DNA of 64,000 nt. Origin: Antedon mediterranea (Eukaryota > Echinodermata > Crinoidea > Comatulida > Antedonidae). Location of the stretch: NCBI RefSeq assembly GCF_964355755.1, contig NC_092677.1:27746101-27810100 (forward strand). The letters are read 5' to 3'. The notes under the pieces were generated by a model. That model ran no database searches, had not been told where the DNA came from, and saw nothing but the letters and a program-made list of their open reading frames with translations. Shown one piece after another: positions 25,147-40,500 of the stretch. The position numbers and the translations under genes were made by a program. How positions within the stretch are numbered: the stretch's first letter is position 1; every line of letters starts with the position of its first letter.

Positions 25147-28100
25147 AAAAATGCTACCTTTAAGTAACAAAATTTAATAGCATCAGCTCTTCAGATTAAA
25201 ATTAACACTGATGGTTTTAGAAAAGGAAAGTAGCAATAAAAGAGAAAGAATTTGTAACAAATGGGTTAAAAAATATACTATAAAACTGTATTTCTCATTT
25301 TATTAAAAAAATCATGAGTCTCCTCTCCTTAATTGCCTAAGTCACACAGCTGACTTAGGCAGAAACACAGAAAACAATCTGAGCATGTGCAAATGTATAT
25401 AAAAGCACTCATATAATGTACAGAGGGCAGTATAATGATATAAGCAGTGAGTTAGGCAGATCAAAAGTCAGCTCTCCTTAATTGCCTAAGTCACACAGCT
25501 GACTTAGGCAGAAATTCAAAAAATATAGTATATTGATATAAGCAGTGAGTTAGGCAGATCATAAGTCAGCTCTCCTTAATTGCCTAAGTCACACAGCTGA
25601 CTTAGGCAGAAATTCAAAAAATATAGTATATTGATATAAGCAGTGAGTTAGGCAGATCATAAGTCAGCTCTCCTTAATTGCCTAAGTCACACAGCTGACT
25701 TAGGCAGAAACACAAAAAATATAGTATAATGATATAAGCAGTGAGTTAGGCAGATCAAAAGTCAACTCTTCTCAATTGCCTAAGTCACACAGCTGACTTA
25801 GGCAGAAACACAAAAAATATAGTATATTGATATAAGCAGTGAGTTAGGCAGATCATAAGTCAGCTCTCTTTAATTGCCTAAGTCACACAGCTGACTTAGG
25901 CAGAAACACAAAAAATATAGTATATTGATATAAGCAGTGAGTTAGGCAGATCATAAATCAGCTCTTCTTAATTGCCTAAGTCACACAGCTGACTTAGGCA
26001 GAAACGCAAAAAATATATTATATTGATATAAGCAGTGAGTTAGGCCATAGAGATCTCTATGGTTAGGCAGAAAAACAAAACAAAAATTATGACTTAGACA
26101 ATTTTCTTATGAGGCTGTCGATATCATCTATATACAAAAAATGCTACCTTTATGTAAAAAAATGTAATATCATCAGCTCTTCAGATTAAAATTAACACTG
26201 ATGATTTTAGAAAAGGAAAGTAGCAATAAAAGAGAAAGAATTTGTAACAAATGGGTTAAAAAATATACTATAAAAATGTATTTCTCATTTTATTAAAAAG
26301 ATCATGAGTCTCCTCTCCTTAATTGCCAAAGTCACACAGCTGACTTAGGCAGAAACACAAAAATAACCGATCTGAGCATGTGCAAATGTATATAAAAGCA
26401 CTCAGATAATGTACAGAGGGCAGTATAATGATATAAGCAGTGAGTTAGGCAGATCATAAGTCAGCTCTCCTTAATTGCCTAAGTCACACAGCTGACTTAG
26501 GCAGAAACACAAAAAAATATAGTATATTGATATAAGCAGTGAGTTAGGCAGATAATAAGTCAGCTCTCCTTAATTGCCTAGGTCACACAGCTGACTTAGG
26601 CCAAAACACAAAAAATATAGTATATTGATATAAGCAGTGAGTTAGGCAGATCATAAGTCAGCTCTCCTTAATTGCCTAAGTCACTCAGCTGACTTAGGCA
26701 GAAACACAACAAATATAGTATATTGATGTAAGCAGTGAGTTAGGCAGATCATAAGTCAGCTTTCCTTAATTGCCTAAGTCACACAGCTGACTTAGGCAGA
26801 AACTCAAAAAAAATAGTATATTGATATAAGCAGTGAGTTAGGCAGATCATAAGTCAGCTCTCCATAATTGCCTAAGTCACACAGCTGACTTAGGCAGAAA
26901 CACAAAAAATATAGTATATTGATATAAGCAGTGAGTTAGGCAATAGAGATTTCTATGGTTAGGCAGAAAAACAAAACAAAAATTATGACTTAGACAATTT
27001 TGTTATGAGGCTGTCAATATCATCTATATACAAAAAATGCTACCTTTAAGTAACAAAATGTAATAGCATCAGCTCTTCAGATTAAAATTAACACTGATGA
27101 TTTTAGAAAAGGAAAGTAGCAATAAAAGAGAAAGAATTTGTAACAAATGGGTTAAAAATATAATATAAAAATGTATTTCTCATTTTATTTAAAAAATCAT
27201 GAGTCTCCTCTCCTTAATTGCCTAAGTCACACAGCAGACTTAGGCAGAAACACAAAAAAAAAACCGATCTGAGCATGTGCAAATGTATATAAAAGCCCTC
27301 AGATAATGTACAGAGGGCAGTATAATGATATAAGCAGTGAGTTAGGCAGATCATAAGTCAGCTCTCCTTAATTGCCTAAGTCACACAGCTGATTTAGGTA
27401 GAAACACAAAAAATATAGTATATTGATATAAGCAGTGAGTTAGGCAGGTCATAAGTCAGCTCCCCTTAATTACCTAAGTCACACAGCTGACTTAGGCAGA
27501 AACACAAAAAAATATAGTATATTGATATAAGCAGTGAGTTAGGCAGATCATAAGTCAGCTCTCCTTAATTGCCTAAGTCACACAGCAGACTTAGGCAGAA
27601 ACACAAAAAAAAAACGATCTGAGCATGTGCAAATGTACATAAAAGCACTCAGATAATGTACAGAGGGCAGTATAATGATATAAGCAGTGAGTTAGGCACA
27701 TCATACGTCAGCTCTCCTTAATTGCCTATGTCACACAGCTGACTTAGGCAGAAACACAAAAAATATAGTATATTGATATAAGCAGTGAGTTAGGCAGATC
27801 ATAAGTCAGCTCTCCTTAATTGCCTGAGTCACACAGCTGACTTAGGCAGAAACACAAAAAATATAGTATATTGATATAAGCAGAGAGTTAGGCACAGCAT
27901 AAGTCAGCTCTCCATAATTGCTTAAGTCACACAGCTGACTTAGGCAGAAACGCAAAAAATATAGTAGGCCTATATTGATATAAGCAGTGAGTTAGGCCAT
28001 AGAGATCTCTATGGTTAGGCAGAAAAACAAAACAAAAATTATGACTTAGACAATTTTGTTATGAGGCTGTCGATATCATCTATATACAAACAATGCCACC

Positions 28101-28569
28101 TTTATGTAACAAAATTTAATAGCATCAGCTCTTCAGATTAAAATTAACACTGATGATTTTAGAAAAGGAAAGTAGCAATAAAAGAGAAAGAATTTGTAAC
28201 AAATGGGTTAAAAAATATACTATAAAAATGTATTTCTCATTTTATTATAAAAATCATGAGTCTCCTCTCCTTAATTGCCAAAGTCACACAGCTGACTTAG
28301 GCAGAAACACAAAAAAATATAGTATATTGATATAAGCAGTGAGTTAGGCAGATAATAAGTCAGCTCTCCTTAATTGCCTAAGTCACACAGCTGACTTAGG
28401 CAGAAACACAAAAAATATAGTATATTGATATAAGCAGAGAGTTAGGCAAAGCATAAGTCAGCTCTTCATAATTGCTTAAGTCACACAGCTGACTTAGGCA
28501 GAAACGCAAAAAATATAGTATATTGATATAAGCAGTGAGTTAGGCCATAGAGATCTCTATGGTTAGGCA

Positions 28570-31500
28570 GAAAAACAAAACAAAAATTATGACTTAGACA
28601 ATTTTTGTTATGAGGCTGTCGATATCATCTATATACAAAAAATGCTACCTTTATGTAACAAAATGTAATAGCATCAGCTCTTTAGATTAAAATTAACACT
28701 GATGATTTTAGAAAAGGAAAGTAGCAATAAAAGAGAAAGAATTTGTAACAAATGGGTTAAAAAATAAACTATAAAAATGTATTTCTCATTTTATTAAAAA
28801 AATCATGAGTCTCCTCTCCTTAATTGCCAAAGTCACACAGCTGACTTAGGCAGAAACACAAAAAAAAAAAACGATCTGAGCATGGGCAAATGTATATAAA
28901 AGCACTCAGATAATGTACAGAGGGCAGTATAATGATATAAGCAGTGAGTTAGGCAGATCATAAGTCAGCTCTCCTTAATTGCCTAAGTCACACAGCTGAC
29001 TTAGGCAGAAACACAAAAAATATAGTATATTGATATAAGCAGTGAGTTAGGCAGATCATAAGTCAGCTCTCCTTAATTACCTAAGTCACACAGCTGACTT
29101 AGGCAGAAACACAAACAAATATAGTATATTTATATAAGCAGTGAGTTAGGCAGATCATAAGTCAGCTCTCCTTAATTGCCTAAGTCACACAGCAGAATTA
29201 GGCAGAAACACAAAAAAAAAAAAAACGATCTGAGCATGTGCAAATGTATATAAAAGCACTCAGATAATGTACAGAGGGCAGTATAATGATATAAGCAGTG
29301 AGTTAGGCAGATCATACGTCAGCTCTCCTTAATTGCCTATGTCACACAGCTGACTTAGGCAGAAACACAAAAAATATAGTATATTGATATAAGCAGTGAG
29401 TTAGGCAGATCATAAGTCAGCTCTCCTTAATTGCCTAAGTCACACAGCTGATATAGGCAGAAACACAAAAAATATAGTATATTGATATAAGCAGAGAGTT
29501 AGGCACAGCATAAGTCAGCTCTCCATAATTGCTTAAGTCACACAGCTGACTAAGGCAGAAACGCAAAAAAATATAGTATATTGATATAAGCAGTGAGTTA
29601 GGCCATAGAGATCTCTATGGTTAGGCAGAAAAACAAAACAAAAATTATGACTTAGACAATTTTGTTATGAGGCTGTCGATATCATCTATATACAAAAAAT
29701 GCTACCTTTATGTAACAAAATGTAATAGCATCAGTTCTTCAGATTAAAATTATCACTGATGATTTTAGAAAAGGAAAGTAGCAATAAAAGAGAAAGAATT
29801 TGTAACAAATGGGTTAAAAAATATACTATAAAAATGTATTTCTCATTTTATTAAAAAAATCATGAGTCTCCTCTCCTTAATTGCCAAAGTCACACAGCTG
29901 ACTTAGGCAGAAACACAAAAAAAAAAAAAACGATCTGAGCATGTGCAAATGTATATAAAAGCACTCAGATAATGTACAGAGGGCAGTATAATTATATAAG
30001 CAGTGAGTTAGGCAGATAATAAGTCAGCTCTCCTTAATTGCCTAAGTCACACAGCTGACTTAGGAAGAAACACAAAAAATATAGTATATTGATATAAGCA
30101 GAGTTAGGCAGAGCATAAGTCAGCTCTCCATAATTGCTTAAGTCACACAGCTGACTTAGGCAGAAACGCAAAAAATATAGTATATTGATATAAGCAGTGA
30201 GTTAGGCCATAGAGATCTCTATGGTTAGGCAGAAAAGCAAAACAAAAATTATGACTTAGACAATTTTGTTATGAGGCTGTCGATATCATCTATATACAAA
30301 AAATGCTACCTCTATGTAACAAAATGTAATAGCATCAGCTCTTCAGATTAAAATTAACACTGATGATTTTGAAAAAGGAAAGTAGCAATAAAAGAGAAAG
30401 AATTTGTAACAAATGGGTTAAAAAATATACTATAAAAATGTATTTCTCATTTTATTAAAAAAATAATGAGTCTCCTCTCCTTAATTGCCAAAGTCACACA
30501 GCTGACTTAGGCAGAAACACAAAAAAAAAACGATCTGAGCATGGGCAAATGTATATAAAAGCACTCAGATAATGTACAGAGGGCAGTATAATGATATAAG
30601 CAGTGAGTTAGGCAGATCATAAATCAGCTCTCCTTAATTGCCTAAGTCACACAGATGACTTACGGAGAAACACAAAACATATAGTATATTGATATAAGCA
30701 GTGAGTTAGGCAGATCATAAGTCGGCTCTCCTTAATTGCCTAAGTCACACAGCTGACTTAGGCAGAAACACAAAAAATATAGTATATTGATATAAGCAGT
30801 GAGTTAGGCAGATCATAGGTCAGCTCTCCTTAATTGCCTAAGTCACACAGCTGACTTAGGCAAAAACACAAAAAATATAGTATATTGATATAAGCAGTGA
30901 CTTAGGCAGATCATAAGTCAGCTCTCCTTAATTGCCTAAGTCACTCAGCTGACTTAGGCAGAAACACAACAAATATAGTATATTGATGTAAGCAGTGAGT
31001 TAGGCAGATCAAAAGTCAGCTCTCCTTAATTGCCTAAGTCACACAGGTGACTTAGGCAGAAACACAAAAAATATAGTATATTGATATAAGCAGTGAGTTA
31101 GGCAGATCATAAGTCAGCTCTCCATAATTGCCTAAGTCACACAGCTGACTTAGGCAGAAACACAAACAATATAGTATATTGATATAAGCAGTGAGTTAGG
31201 CAATAGAGATCTCTATGGTTAGGCAGAAAAGCAAAACAAAAATTATGACTTAGACAATTTTGTTATGAGGCTGTCGATATCATCTATATACAAAAAATGC
31301 TACCTTTAAGTAACAAAATGTAATAGCATCAGCTCTTCAGATTAAAATTAACACTGATGATTTTAGAAATGGAAAGTAGCAATAAAAGAGAAAGAATTTG
31401 GGTTAAAAAATATAATATAAAAATGTATTTCTCATTTTATTTAAAAAATCATGAGTCTCCTCTCCTTAATTGCCTAAGTCACACAGCTGACTTAGGCAGA

Positions 31501-34500
31501 AACACAACAAAAAAAACGATCTGAGCATGTGCAAATGTATATAAAAGCACTCAGATAATGTACAGAGGGCAGTATAATGATATAAGCAGTGAGTTAGGCA
31601 GATCATAAGTCAGCTCTCCTTAATTGCCTAAGTCACACAGCTGACTAGGGCAGAAACACAAAAAATATAGTATATTGATATAAGCAGTGAGTTAGGCAGA
31701 TCATAAGTCAGCTCTCTTTAATTACCTAAGTCACACAGCTGACTTAGGCAGAAACACAAAAAAATATAGTATATTGATATAAGCAGTGAGTTAGGCAGAT
31801 CATAAATCAGCTCTCCTTAATTGCCCAAGTCACACAGCTGACTGACGGAGAAACACAAAACATATAGTATATTGATATAAGCAGTGAGTTAGGCAGATCA
31901 TAAGTCGGCTCTCCTTAATTGCCTAAGTCACACAGCTGACTTAGGCAGAAACACAAAAAATATAGTATATTGATATAAGCAGTGAGTTAGGCAGATCATA
32001 AGTCAGCTCTCCTTAATTGCCTAAGTCACACAGCTGACTTAGGCAGAAACACAAAAAATATAGTATATTGATATAAGCAGTGAGTTAGGCAGATCATAAG
32101 TCAGCTCTCCTTAATTGCCTAAGTCACACAGCTGACTTAGGCAGAAACACAAAAAATATAGTATAATGATATAAGCAGTGAGTTAGGCAGATCAAAGTCA
32201 ACTCTTCTTAATTGCCTAAGTCACACAGCTGACTTAGGCAGAAACACAACAAATATAGTATATTGATATAAGCAGTGAGTTAGGCAGATCATAAGTCAGC
32301 TCTCCTTAATTGCCTAAGTCACACAGCTGACTTAGGCAGAAACACAAAAAATATAGTATATTGATATAAGCAGTGAGTTAGGCAGATCATAAATCAGCTC
32401 TTCTTAATTGCCTAAGTCACACAGCTGACTTAGGCAGAAACGCAAAAAATATAGTATATTGATATAAGCAGTGAGTTAGGCCATAGAGATCTCTATGGTT
32501 AGGCAGAAAAACAAAACAAAAATTATGACTTAGACAATTTTCTTATGAGGCTGTCGATATCATCTATAAACAAAAAATGCTACCTTTATGTAACAAAATG
32601 TAATAGCATCAGCTCTTCAGATTAAAATTAACACTGATGATTTTAGAAAAGGAAAGTAGCAATAAAAGAGAAAGAATTTGTAACAAATTGGTTAAAAAAT
32701 ATACTATAAAAATGTATTTCTCATTTTATTAAAAAGATCATGAGTCTCCTCTCCTTAATTGCCAAAGTCACACAGGTGACTTAGGCAGAAACACAAAAAA
32801 AAAAAACGATCTGAGCATGTGCAAATGTATATAAAAGCACTCAGATAATGTACAGAGGGCAGTATAATGATATAAGCAGTGAGTTAGGCAGATCATAAGT
32901 CAGCTCTCCTTAATTGCCTAAGTCACACAGCTGACTTAGGCAGAAACACAATAAAACAATCTGAGCATGTGCAAATGTATATAAAAGCACTCAGATAATG
33001 CACAGAGGGCAGTATAATGATATAAGCAGTGAGTTATGCAGATCATAAGTCAGCTCTCCTTAATTGCCTAAGTCACACAGCTGACTTAGGCAGAAACACA
33101 AAAATATAGTATATTGATATAAGCAGTGAGTTAGGCAGATCATAAGTCAGCTCTCCTTAATTGCCTAAGTCACACAGCTGACTTAGGCAGAAACACAAAA
33201 AATATAGTATATTGATATAAGCAGTGAGTTAGGCAGATCATAAGTCAGCTCTCCATAATTGCCTAAGTCACACAGCTGACTTAGGCAGAAACACAAAAAA
33301 TATAGTATATTGATATAAGCAGTGAGTTAGGGAGAAAAACAAATTATGACTTAGACACTTTTGTTATAAGGCTGTCGATATCATCTATATACAAAAAATG
33401 CTACCTTTAAGTAACAAAATTTGATAGCATCAGCTCTTCAGATTAAAATTAACACTGATGATTTTAGAAAAGGAAAGTAGCAATAAAAGAGAGAGAATTT
33501 GTAACAAATGGGTTAAAAAATATACTATAAAACTGTATTTCTCATTTTATTTAAAAAATCATGAGTCTCCTCTGCTTAATTGCCAAAGTCACACAGCTGA
33601 CTTAGGCAGAAACACAAAAAAAAAAACGATCTGAGCATGTGCAAATGTATATAAAAGCACTCAGATAATGTACAGAGGGCAGTATAATGATATAAGCAGT
33701 GAGTTAGGCAGATCATAAGTCAGCTCTCCTTAATTGCCTAAGTCACACAGCTGACTTAGGCAGAAACACAAAAAAACGATCTGAGCATGTGCAAATGTAC
33801 ATAAAAGCACTCAGATAATGCACAGAGGGCAGTATAATGATATAAGCAGTGAGTTATGCAGATCATAAGTCAGCTCTCCTTAGCCTAATTGCCTATGTCA
33901 CACAGCTGACTTAGGCAGAAACACAAAAAATATAGTATATTGATATAAGCAGTGAGTTAGGCAGATCATAAGTCAGCTCTCCATAATTGCCTAAGTCACA
34001 CAGCTGACTTAGGCCGAAACACAAAAAATATAGAGAGAAAAACAAATTATGACTTAGACACTTTTGTTATGAGGCTGTCGATATCATCTATATACAAAAA
34101 ATGCTACCTTTAAGTAACAACATTTGATAGCATCAGCTCTTCAGATTAAAATTAACACTGATGATTTTAGAAAAGGAAAGTAGCAATAAAAGAGAGAGAA
34201 TTCTTAACAAATGGGTTAAAAAATATACTATAAAAATGTATTTCTTATTTTATTTAAAAAATCATGAGTCTCCTCTGCTTAATTGCCTAAGTCACACAGC
34301 TGACTTAGGCAGAATCTAAAAAAATATAGTATATTGATATAAGCAGTGAGTTATGCCGATCATATGTCAGCTCTCCTTAATTGCCTAAGTCACACAGCTG
34401 ACTTAGGCAGAAACACAAAAAATATAGTCTATTGATATAAGCAGTGAGTTAGGCAGATCATAAGTCAGCTCTCCTTAATTGCCTAAGTCACACAGCTGAC

Positions 34501-37500
34501 TTAGGCAGAAACACAAAAAATATAGTATATTGATATAAGCAGTGAGTTAGGCAGATCATAAGTCAGCTCTCCATAATTGCCTAAGTCACACAGCTGACTT
34601 AGGCAGAAACACAAAAAATATAGTACATTGATATAAGCAGTGAGTTAGGCAATAGAGATCTCTATGGTTAGGCAGAAAAACAAAACAAAAATTATGACTT
34701 AGAAAATGTTGTTATGAGGCTGTCGATATCATCTATATACAAACAAGGCCAACAGCCATTAAGTCGCGTGCTACAATGCATAGTGATACCGGACCGACAG
34801 ACAGACCGACAGACCGACAGACAGACCGACAGACAGACAGACAGACAGAGAGACAGACCGACCGACCGACATAGTGAACTATACTGACCGAAATTACTGA
34901 ACATGTTTAAAAATGTTGAAATGTTTAAAAACATTTATTTTTTTTTAATTTACACGTGCGTAGCCTGTCACTTTCGACGTGCTCGTATAACGTAATTTCG
35001 AGTTGAAAAGTAAGTCAAGAAAACAGAAATCGGGCAAAAAGAGTGCGCAATAACATTTAACGCGCAGTGCGCGCGCAAAAATATGCGCACTCATGGCAAT
35101 TTTGTAAACGCTTAAAATTGCCTGAAATGTACTCTTATTTCATCGAAAATAAATTTTGAAAATGTTAAGCGCGCGTACGCATGCGTTACATGCGCTACGC
35201 ACGTAATTGTATTGCCATATGATGATTTATGCCCTGAAATTTATGAGTACCAAATTTTATTTAATTGTGAATCATGGTTGTGAAGATATGATTACAAACG
35301 TGATTTCGTTAAATCGTGCGTAGACCGCGTAATTTTTTATTGCGCACCCACCGTGAAAACATAACCACATTGATTCCTGGCCATAAGGAATATACTGTGA
35401 AAAATTGACCTAGCTAGATTAAACTGATATCAAGATAAGGTCAGAAAGCGATAAAACGCATAGTGATACCGGACCGACAGACAGACAGACAGACCGACAG
35501 ACAGACCGACAGACAGACAGACAGACCGACCGACCGACATAGTGAACTATAGATTCGCTTCCACGCGACTAAAAATGCTACCTTTAAGTAACAAAATTTA
35601 ATAGCATCAGCTCTTCAGATTAAAATTAACACTGATGGTTTTAGAAAAGGAAAGTAGCAATAAAAGAGAAAGAATTTGTAACAAATGGGTTAAAAAATAT
35701 ACTATAAAACTGTATTTCTCATTTTATTAAAAAAATCATGAGTCTCCTCTCCTTAATTGCCTAAGTCACACAGCTGACTTAGGCAGAAACACAGAAAACA
35801 ATCTGAGCATGTGCAAATGTATATAAAAGCACTCATATAATGTACAGAGGGCAGTATAATGATATAAGCAGTGAGTTAGGCAGATCAAAAGTCAGCTCTC
35901 CTTAATTGCCTAAGTCACACAGCTGACTTAGGCAGAAATTCAAAAAATATAGTATATTGATATAAGCAGTGAGTTAGGCAGATCATAAGTCAGCTCTCCT
36001 TAATTGCCTAAGTCACACAGCTGACTTAGGCAGAAATTCAAAAAATATAGTATATTGATATAAGCAGTGAGTTAGGCAGATCATAAGTCAGCTCTCCTTA
36101 ATTGCCTAAGTCACACAGCTGACTTAGGCAGAAACACAAAAAATATAGTATAATGATATAAGCAGTGAGTTAGGCAGATCAAAAGTCAACTCTTCTTAAT
36201 TGCCTAAGTCACACAGCTGACTTAGGCAGAAACACAAAAAATATAGTATATTGATATAAGCAGTGAGTTAGGCAGATCATAAGTCAGCTCTCTTTAATTG
36301 CCTAAGTCACACAGCTGACTTAGGCAGAAACACAAAAAATATAGTATATTGATATAAGCAGTGAGTTAGGCAGATCATAAATCAGCTCTTCTTAATTGCC
36401 TAAGTCACACAGCTGACTTAGGCAGAAACGCAAAAAATATAGTATATTGATATAAGCAGTGAGTTAGGCCATAGAGATCTCTATGGTTAGGCAGAAAAAC
36501 AAAACAAAAATTATGACTTAGACAATTTTCTTATGAGGCTGTCGATATCATCTATATACAAAAAATGCTACCTTTATGTAAAAAAATGTAATATCATCAG
36601 CTCTTCAGATTAAAATTAACACTGATGATTTTAGAAAAGGAAAGTAGCAATAAAAGAGAAAGAATTTGTAACAAATGGGTTAAAAAATATACTATAAAAA
36701 TGTATTTCTCATTTTATTAAAAAGATCATGAGTCTCCTCTCCTTAATTGCCAAAGTCACACAGCTGACTTAGGCAGAAACACAAAAATAACCGATCTGAG
36801 CATGTGCAAATGTATATAAAAGCACTCAGATAATGTACAGAGGGCAGTATAATGATATAAGCAGTGAGTTAGGCAGATCATAAGTCAGCTCTCCTTAATT
36901 GCCTAAGTCACACAGCTGACTTAGGCAGAAACACAAAAAAATATAGTATATTGATATAAGCAGTGAGTTAGGCAGATAATAAGTCAGCTCTCCTTAATTG
37001 CCTAGGTCACACAGCTGACTTAGGCCAAAACACAAAAAATATAGTATATTGATATAAGCAGTGAGTTAGGCAGATCATAAGTCAGCTCTCCTTAATTGCC
37101 TAAGTCACTCAGCTGACTTAGGCAGAAACACAACAAATATAGTATATTGATGTAAGCAGTGAGTTAGGCAGATCATAAGTCAGCTTTCCTTAATTGCCTA
37201 AGTCACACAGCTGACTTAGGCAGAAACACAAAAAATATAGTATATTGATATAAGCAGTGAGTTAGGCAGATCATAAGTCAGCTCTCCATAATTGCCTAAG
37301 TCACACAGCTGACTTAGGCAGAAACACAAAAAATATAGTATATTGATATAAGCAGTGAGTTAGGCAATAGAGATTTCTATGGTTAGGCAGAAAAACAAAA
37401 CAAAAATTATGACTTAGACAATTTTGTTATGAGGCTGTCGATATCATCTATATACAAAAAATGCTACCTTTATGTAACAAAATGTAATAGCATCAGCTCT

Positions 37501-40500
37501 TTAGATTAAAATTAACACTGATGATTTTAGAAAAGGAAAGTAGCAATAAAAGAGAAAGAATTTGTAACAAATGGGTTAAAAAATAAACTATAAAAATGTA
37601 TTTCTCATTTTATTAAAAAAATCATGAGTCTCCTCTCCTTAATTGCCAAAGTCACACAGCTGACTTAGGCAGAAACACAAAAAAAAAAAACGATCTGAGC
37701 ATGGGCAAATGTATATAAAAGCACTCAGATAATGTACAGAGGGCAGTATAATGATATAAGCAGTGAGTTAGGCAGATCATAAGTCAGCTCTCCTTAATTG
37801 CCTAAGTCACACAGCTGACTTAGGCAGAAACACAAAAAATATAGTATATTGATATAAGCAGTGAGTTAGGCAGATCATAAGTCAGCTCTCCTTAATTACC
37901 TAAGTCACACAGCTGACTTAGGCAGAAACACAAACAAATATAGTATATTTATATAAGCAGTGAGTTAGGCAGATCATAAGTCAGCTCTCCTTAATTGCCT
38001 AAGTCACACAGCAGAATTAGGCAGAAACACAAAAAAAAAAAAACGATCTGAGCATGTGCAAATGTATATAAAAGCACTCAGATAATGTACAGAGGGCAGT
38101 ATAATGATATAAGCAGTGAGTTAGGCAGATCATACGTCAGCTCTCCTTAATTGCCTATGTCACACAGCTGACTTAGGCAGAAACACAAAAAATATAGTAT
38201 ATTGATATAAGCAGTGAGTTAGGCAGATCATAAGTCAGCTCTCCTTAATTGCCTAAGTCACACAGCTGACATAGGCAGAAACACAAAAAATATAGTATAT
38301 TGATATAAGCAGAGAGTTAGGCACAGCATAAGTCAGCTCTCCATAATTGCTTAAGTCACACAGCTGACTAAGGCAGAAACGCAAAAAAATATAGTATATT
38401 GATATAAGCAGTGAGTTAGGCCATAGAGATCTCTATGGTTAGGCAGAAAAACAAAACAAAAATTATGACTTAGACAATTTTGTTATGAGGCTGTCGATAT
38501 CATCTATATACAAAAAATGCTACCTTTATGTAACAAAATGTAATAGCATCAGTTCTTCAGATTAAAATTAACACTGATGATTTTAGAAAAGGAAAGTAGC
38601 AATAAAAGAGAAAGAATTTGTAACAAATGGGTTAAAAAATATACTATAAAAATGTATTTCTCATTTTATTAAAAAAATCATGAGTCTCCTCTCCTTAATT
38701 GCCAAAGTCACACAGCTGACTTAGGCAGAAACACAAAAAAAAAACAAACGATCTGAGCATGTGCAAATGTATATAAAAGCACTCAGATAATGTACAGAGG
38801 GCAGTATAATTATATAAGCAGTGAGTTAGGCAGATAATAAGTCAGCTCTCCTTAATTGCCTAAGTCACACAGCTGACTTAGGAAGAAACACAAAAAATAT
38901 AGTATATTGATATAAGCAGAGTTAGGCAGAGCATAAGTCAGCTCTCCATAATTGCTTAAGTCACACAGCTGACTTAGGCAGAAACGCAAAAAATATAGTA
39001 TATTGATATAAGCAGTGAGTTAGGCCATAGAGATCTCTATGGTTAGGCAGAAAAGCAAAACAAAAATTATGACTTAGACAATTTTGTTATGAGGCTGTCG
39101 ATATCATCTATATACAAAAAATGCTACCTCTATGTAACAAAATGTAATAGCATCAGCTCTTCAGATTAAAATTAACACTGATGATTTTGAAAAAGGAAAG
39201 TAGCAATAAAAGAGAAAGAATTTGTAACAAATGGGTTAAAAAATATACTATAAAAATGTATTTCTCATTTTATTAAAAAAATAATGAGTCTCCTCTCCTT
39301 AATTGCCAAAGTCACACAGCTGACTTAGGCAGAAACACAAAAAAAAAACGATCTGAGCATGGGCAAATGTATATAAAAGCACTCAGATAATGTACAGAGG
39401 GCAGTATAATGATATAAGCAGTGAGTTAGGCAGATCATAAATCAGCTCTCCTTAATTGCCTAAGTCACACAGATGACTTACGGAGAAACACAAAACATAT
39501 AGTATATTGATATAAGCAGTGAGTTAGGCAGATCATAAGTCGGCTCTCCTTAATTGCCTAAGTCACACAGCTGACTTAGGCAGAAACACAAAAAATATAG
39601 TATATTGATATAAGCAGTGAGTTAGGCAGATCATAGGTCAGCTCTCCTTAATTGCCTAAGTCACACAGCTGACTTAGGCAAAAACACAAAAAATATAGTA
39701 TATTGATATAAGCAGTGACTTAGGCAGATCATAAGTCAGCTCTCCTTAATTGCCTAAGTCACTCAGCTGACTTAGGCAGAAACACAACAAATATAGTATA
39801 TTGATGTAAGCAGTGAGTTAGGCAGATCAAAAGTCAGCTCTCCTTAATTGCCTAAGTCACACAGGTGACTTAGGCAGAAACACAAAAAATATAGTATATT
39901 GATATAAGCAGTGAGTTAGGCAGATCATAAGTCAGCTCTCCATAATTGCCTAAGTCACACAGCTGACTTAGGCAGAAACACAAACAATATAGTATATTGA
40001 TATAAGCAGTGAGTTAGGCAATAGAGATCTCTATGGTTAGGCAGAAAAGCAAAACAAAAATTATGACTTAGACAATTTTGTTATGAGGCTGTCGATATCA
40101 TCTATATACAAAAAATGCTACCTTTAAGTAACAAAATGTAATAGCATCAGCTCTTCAGATTAAAATTAACACTGATGATTTTAGAAATGGAAAGTAGCAA
40201 TAAAAGAGAAAGAATTTGGGTTAAAAAATATAATATAAAAATGTATTTCTCATTTTATTTAAAAAATCATGAGTCTCCTCTCCTTAATTGCCTAAGTCAC
40301 ACAGCTGACTTAGGCAGAAACACAAAAAAAAAAACGATCTGAGCATGTGCAAATGTATATAAAAGCACTCAGATAATGTACAGAGGGCAGTATAATGATA
40401 TAAGCAGTGAGTTAGGCAGATCATAAGTCAGCTCTCCTTAATTGCCTAAGTCACACAGCTGACTAAGGCAGAAACACAAAAAATATAGTATATTGATATA

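Larger units (their letters stand above)
22680..37405. repeat. Duplication in the satellite, offset 10.42 kb, carrying an inserted element
   Basis: About 22680-26985 matches about 33105-37405 at an offset of 10423-10424 bp. Private markers shared by both copies are 'ttataaggct' (22941/33364), a truncated spacer beginning 'atatagagagaaaaac', the 827-bp mobile-element insertion (24320/34744) and the mutated palindrome 'gagatttctat' (26946/37370). The left edge of copy 2 joins sequence resembling 15970-16930 (offset about 16.18 kb, marker 'tctataaacaaaaaatgc' at 16386/32564). The right edge switches to sequence matching about 28570 onwards. Confidence 0.85.
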
